Positions 59,098 to 64,000 of a stretch of 64,000 nucleotides of DNA are shown here, in pieces. The stretch lies in NCBI RefSeq assembly GCF_949628215.1, contig NC_134278.1:35730115-35794114 (forward strand). Direction: 5' to 3'. The first letter of the stretch is position 1; each line of letters starts with the position of its first letter. The position numbers and the translations under genes were made by a program. The notes beneath the pieces are model-generated. The model was not told the DNA's origin and did not search any database. It saw only the letters and a list, made by a program, of their open reading frames with translations. The stretch comes from Phalacrocorax aristotelis. Taxonomy: Eukaryota; Chordata; Aves; Suliformes; Phalacrocoracidae.

Positions 59098-59770
59098 CTG
59101 TTGACAACTGGACAGCCAGCTGAACATGAGCCAGCAGTGTGCTCAGGCAGCCAAGAAGGCCAATGGCATCCTGGCTTGTATCAGGAACAGTGTGGCCAGC
59201 AGGAGCAGGGAAGCAATCGTGGCCCTGTACTCGGCACTGGTGAGGCCGCACCTCGAGTACTGTGTGCAGTTTTGGGCCCCTCACTACAAGAAGGACATTG
59301 AGGTGCTGGAGCATGTCCAGAGAAGGGCAATGAAGCTGGTGAAGGGTCTAGAGAGCAAGTCTTATGAGGAGCGGCTGAGGGAACTGGGGGTGTTTAGCCT
59401 GGAGAAGGGGAGGCTGAGGGGAGACCTTATCGCTCTCTATACAACTACCTGAAAGGAGGTTGTAGCGAGGTGGGGGTCCGCCTCTTCTCCCAAGTAACAA
59501 GTGATAGGACGAGAGGAAATGGCCTCAAGCTGCACCAGGGGAAGTTTAGGTTGGATATTAGGAAAAACACCTTTACTGAAAGGGTTGTCAGGCATCGGAA
59601 CAGGCTGCCCAGGGAGGTGGTTGAGTCTCCAGCCCTGGAGGTATTTAGAAGAAGGGTAGATGTGGTGCTTGAGGATATGGTTTAGTGGTGGACTTGGCAG
59701 TGATAGGTTAACATTGGACTCGATGATCTTAAGGGTCTTTTCCAACCTTAACTATTCTATGATTCAATGA
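59098..59770 (+). mobile_element. CR1 LINE, relatively young 5'-truncated copy
   Basis: Encodes the CR1 ORF2 end: [40 protein letters not shown] and [20 protein letters not shown]. The frame breaks near 59440 by a small length change and continues at 59470-59685. The tail is CTATTCTATGATTCAATGA. It lies close to what I remember of the avian CR1 consensus, so younger than the other two. Confidence 0.95.
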
Positions 59771-62700
59771 ACCCTGTTTTACTGACTTTCATGCTTAGCT
59801 GAGTAATTTGACCAGGACAACACTGTGTTTGATTTGGGAAGTTTGCTCCCAAACAGAGTTATGACATCACCCTCATCTGACTTCGGCTCTTTACCATGAT
59901 TCCTTTTTACGGAGGTGAGTAGTATTATTTAGTTCTGCAATGACTGAAGAAATAAAAAAAGCCAAAGAATTATTCACTTGTTCCTCAAAGATGTGTAAAG
60001 ATTTAAAGTAAATCATTAAGATCAAAGCAAAGCCCTGACTACTTTTAGTTCCCTGCAACTTTTCCCTCAGTGCAGCTAATTCTGCCTGAGAGAAGCAGAA
60101 TGACGCAGCTCACAACAGCCTGAGTGCCCATAAACTCTTCACTGATGTAAGTTACTAATTTACTTGAGACAACACTGATGGTCTTACTCAACCCACACAA
60201 AGTTTTCAGTACAAAGAAAGAATTCCCTTTATGGAATGTCTGAGGGTTAATATTTTTGTTGATCCCTCTCTCCTTGGGAAATGCAAGCTCCCTTAACCTT
60301 CATGGAAGTCAGTCAGTAGCAGAAGGGAGTCACAGCTGCCTTTAGCAATTTCCTGTTTGGTCACTGTTCCTGTAAGAGCCCTCTGAAAGATCAGTTTCTT
60401 GTGCGATTACAAATTCATTTTTCCTTTGATTATCATTTTCACACGCATTGGCCAATGCATGGCTGAAAAATAGTAATTCAGCTTGCCATTTTCTGTTTTA
60501 TTAAGGACTTTATTTACTTCATTAACTATCTGCTAATAGTTTTCTCATTAAAGCTATTTGCATGTTTTTTGAATGAGCCAATTTCTTTAAAGCTTTGAAA
60601 TAATGCAATAAATATATTCAATATATAATTTTTATTACTTTTTCAGCTTCAAAGTAGTAATTTAAATACAACAGATATAAATACAACAGACAGATACACA
60701 ATTAACTGGGGAAGCTTACTTTGTAGACCTGTGTCAACTTCATATACTGAGAGACTTGAATGTTAAATTTTAATGACTGTCTCTGGCATTCTCATGTTTC
60801 AGCAGTTCTACAGGGTTAAACATTTCAGAAACACATAAGTACTTTGAACAGTACAGGAATAGCTTATGTTTAAAGCATCCCCAAAGCTCTGAATAGCAAT
60901 GTTTTACTTCATTCTGCATGGAAACTATGCAGTAGAAGTATCTGCGGAAAAGAGACTGGAGAGCAGTCAGTGATAATCTGTTAAACCTGGGCCTGAACCA
61001 TCATCCCACTACAATCTCTCCACTGACTTCAGGAGCTGCTGCACCTGGTTACAGTGACTGTTCTGCCTCTCTAAGACTCATAAAAGATGCAGAAATATCA
61101 ATTTTCCTCAGCACTCTTCTGACTACAGCAGAAGAAACGTCAGTATTTCCATATTAATTGCTTTAGGCAGTTAACTATTCACACTCGCAATTAAGGGATT
61201 ATAAAGTTGGATATTTAGGCAGTATTGTGGCATTTTATAAGAATACTATACAGACAGGTGTATAATTAATACCTTGTACGGACAGTAGGTCAGTGGTAGG
61301 TTATTTCCATAACACGACAAGTCACTTCTATCATTTACAGAATGTTTACCTCATCTGCTACCGAGATTGCCAGATAAAATGACATTCTAGTGCTCAAGCA
61401 CTCTAAAAGTCAGTTTTCTGATTAAAGTCCTCACTAAAGAAATTAATCCAGATTAGAATGCTGTTGTGAATTAGGGGAATTAGTAAGTACATCTACAATG
61501 AAAACATGCTAAAAATGCCAGAGGATGCTGTGACTACTATTTATTTTAAGCTATTTTGTATTGAAGTTCTGCACAATTTGCTACCATAGTAAAATAATAT
61601 TCAAATGTGTCTTAAGTAAGTTACCATGCTAAACTGAGAAGTCTGGACTTGATTGGTATTTACCTCAATAAATTAAAGAGAGAAACAAAACTGAGAAGCA
61701 GTGAATTTGCAAATATGAATATGCGTCTACAAATGAATGAAATCAAAGCTGAATAAGAGACACCTCACTTAAAACCACAGCTTCAGGAGGATTCTTATTC
61801 CCTTATGACTGTTGTTGACTGGTCTACAATTAAATTTGAAAAATTTATTTCATTAGTTTAAAACAACAAAGCCTGTGTGAAATAACCTAAAGCTTTATAA
61901 ATACCTGGCAACATGAAGGAGCATCCATCTAAAAGTTGCAAATACTCCTGAATGCTACTGTAATGATTTTGGAATTCCCCAAATGGAGAACCTGGAATAC
62001 TATTTTTGATTTATTTTGCTTCAGAATTATTAGAAACAAAATGTGACAGGTTGCAATACCTATCTTTCAGAATTGAGACTACCCTTCAAATCCCTGCCCA
62101 CTTTCTCTATTTTTCTCAACTCTGCGATAGGAAAAAACCAAAGAACGAATTTTTGTAGGTAATGGTACAATCAGGCAGTTTTGTAGTATTGAAGTTTATT
62201 AGTTTGCAAAATGATAAAAACAAAATAGAAGTCACATGATATAAATTCAAGTAATGTGTAGACCCAAGGACCTAAAAACAGAAAAGACAAACATGAAATT
62301 AGAAAGTTAATACCTATGACTCTCTTAAAATCTTGTCATCAGATGAGCACTTTAAGACTTGCCAAGAAAAATGAAAACACTGAATACACATTTTTTTCTA
62401 TAGTCTATAGTCACTTGTATGTGAAAACCATGGAATCAATGGAATGAAAGTCATGGAATGAGAAGTATTTTATTCTTCTAAAGTGTCGTGCTTTTGATGT
62501 AGGTAATTTGATTTTTCTTATATTTTTGAAATGGAACAAGTGACTGTGAGAGAGACATGGAAGGCGTTATTTAACTGGGAAGATCCTGCTGGTGTTACGC
62601 TATGATGCACTATAAGAATACATTTCAATTTTAGCAATACTGATAATGATGTTGGACCTTAGCGCTGACTTGGCTTGTTAAATCCATCCATCGTGGTTGC

Positions 62701-64000
62701 ATTCTGAATCTGAGCAATTCCTCACAGCCACACCACTGTTGTTAGGGAGCAGGCGGGTTAAACGTTAAAACCAGCAATAACTACACGGTACAATAAAATA
62801 GATCCATACAGCCTTTAAGCGTATGTTTGCTTTGAAATTCCCTAAAAGACGTTCATATAACACTGGGGTGCTGAATTCCTAAGACATGTGCTAGTTTTTT
62901 TTTTAAAGAAGACATTTAAATAAATATTTGGGATTGTTCTCACATAAAACATTTGGAAAAAGATACATGGATTGCATTTAACTTTTTTTAACTGTTGTTG
63001 GGTTGCAGTGATAATACAAAGATGAAATATTATTTGTTATGGTAACAAAAAGAAAGAGTCACTGATCATAGAATTCACTAATATAAACAGAAATTAAAAC
63101 AAGGAAAAAATAACTAGTTAGCTGTCTGTACACTACCCTGCTCCCTCCACATGAAAGAAATATTAGGTATAACTGGTACTAACCTTACAATAGTTTAAAA
63201 GGAAATTGCCAATAAAACAGGAAAAAACGGATAGTAATAGACAAAAACCTGATACTTTGCCATTAGTTGTTCCCAACAGAGGAAGATTTTTTTTTTTTTG
63301 TAACTGCACCCAATACTGAGTGTATTCTTTTCTGCCCTGCCATGTATCGCCAGCAAATCTGCCTGTCCTGATGCTTTCAGGCGAGCATTCTCCTCAAGCC
63401 ACGCTACTTTTTCCTTTATTGGAGTTTTGTAGTGCCACGTAGGCATATTCTGAAGTTGTTCAAGAACTGTTCAGCATAATTTTGATTTATATTGTTTCAC
63501 TTTAGAGTAGCAGTTAATGCCCACTTCTGAAATAAGGATTAAAATATTTAATAGGGATGAGAATGGAATTTATCTTAATGATCTAAGACAAGTTTAGACA
63601 GTCTTCAGCCACTGCTCTAGGCTATGTATACATTTAGGGGAAAGGATCAAAATGTATTACTCCTGCAGTATTTTTCCAACCTCTTTCCCCCTGACCTCTA
63701 GAAAAATAAATCAAAACAATAGCAAGTTTTACTGAAAGCTGTTGCTTAGGAATTTAAATCCTCAGATATGAAGATGTCATTCATGAATAATACTTCTTGT
63801 TTTCTCAGTCATCCCCTAGCAGGTTTTCCTATGCCAACAATTCCCTCCTCTCCCTCTGACTGAAAACTGATCATTCCAAACTGCATGGCAATAAACATGG
63901 TTATTAAAGGAATATTTGGCCATATATAAATTTTGACTGTAAACTCAGTTATCTGTTTTTGGCACTACTATTATACAAGCATTGTATTCTACAATACTTT

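Larger units (their letters stand above)
51131..64000 (-). other. IMPG1 intron, or region upstream of the recognised exons, with CR1 insertions
   Basis: No further IMPG1 exon is recognised up to the window end. The next exon must end one base into a codon. It contains three CR1 copies listed separately, an AT-rich stretch at 52605-52700, and otherwise unique-looking sequence. The 59771-64000 part shows nothing I can name. Confidence 0.6.

Noticed and set aside
63195..63446. Minus-strand ORF with charged N-terminal part (EKVAWLEENARLKASG) followed by an A-run
   Set aside because: Could be an old retrocopy with a short tail, but no parent gene is recognised and no boundaries can be set.

Overview
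This window is vertebrate nuclear DNA and almost certainly avian. It holds split genes with GT-AG introns, no bacterial-style operons, and several CR1 LINE copies ending in the usual ATTCTATG-type 3' tail. It carries the 3' half of MYO6 (myosin VI) on the + strand and the 3' end of IMPG1 (interphotoreceptor matrix proteoglycan 1) on the - strand. The two genes are tail to tail, the same neighbours as on human chromosome 6q14. I read the exons by translation, splice sites and phase, and named the genes by comparison with remembered vertebrate proteins; no search was run.

MYO6 (281-33557, 5' end outside the window): 18 constitutive or likely coding exons plus one clear cassette exon join in frame into the last 718 residues (727 with the cassette). 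They cover the second half of the motor core, the SH1 region, the converter, the reverse-gear insert, the IQ motif, the lever-arm three-helix bundle, the charged single alpha helix and the cargo-binding tail with its RRL and WWY motifs. The 27-nt small-insert exon (29266-29292), a 30-nt microexon (21292-21321) and a possible 72-nt large-insert exon (19403-19474) mark the alternatively spliced tail region. The 3' UTR begins at 33558 and has AATAAA candidates at about 34867, 35683 and 36791.

IMPG1 (43398-51130, minus; 5' exons beyond the window): four exons join in frame. They encode a Ser/Thr/Pro-rich proteoglycan segment with Ser-Gly sites, a full SEA domain with a GSVIV cleavage-type motif, two complete EGF-like modules, and a last exon (43398-43578) that supplies the final two EGF cysteines, a transmembrane helix and a short basic tail. 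This membrane-anchored ending looks like IMPG2, not like the secreted IMPG1 known from mammals, and is the most interesting result here.

Other content: CR1 copies at 52700-53525, 56848-57073, 59098-59770 and smaller old fragments at 10334-10412, 12280-12410 and 44693-44729; a G/T-rich tract and an A/C-rich tract in inverted arrangement flanking the penultimate MYO6 exon; G-rich, poly(A), (GA)n and (TA)n tracts. From 59771 to 64000 I see no supported gene. No tRNA, rRNA, CRISPR or viral gene was recognised.
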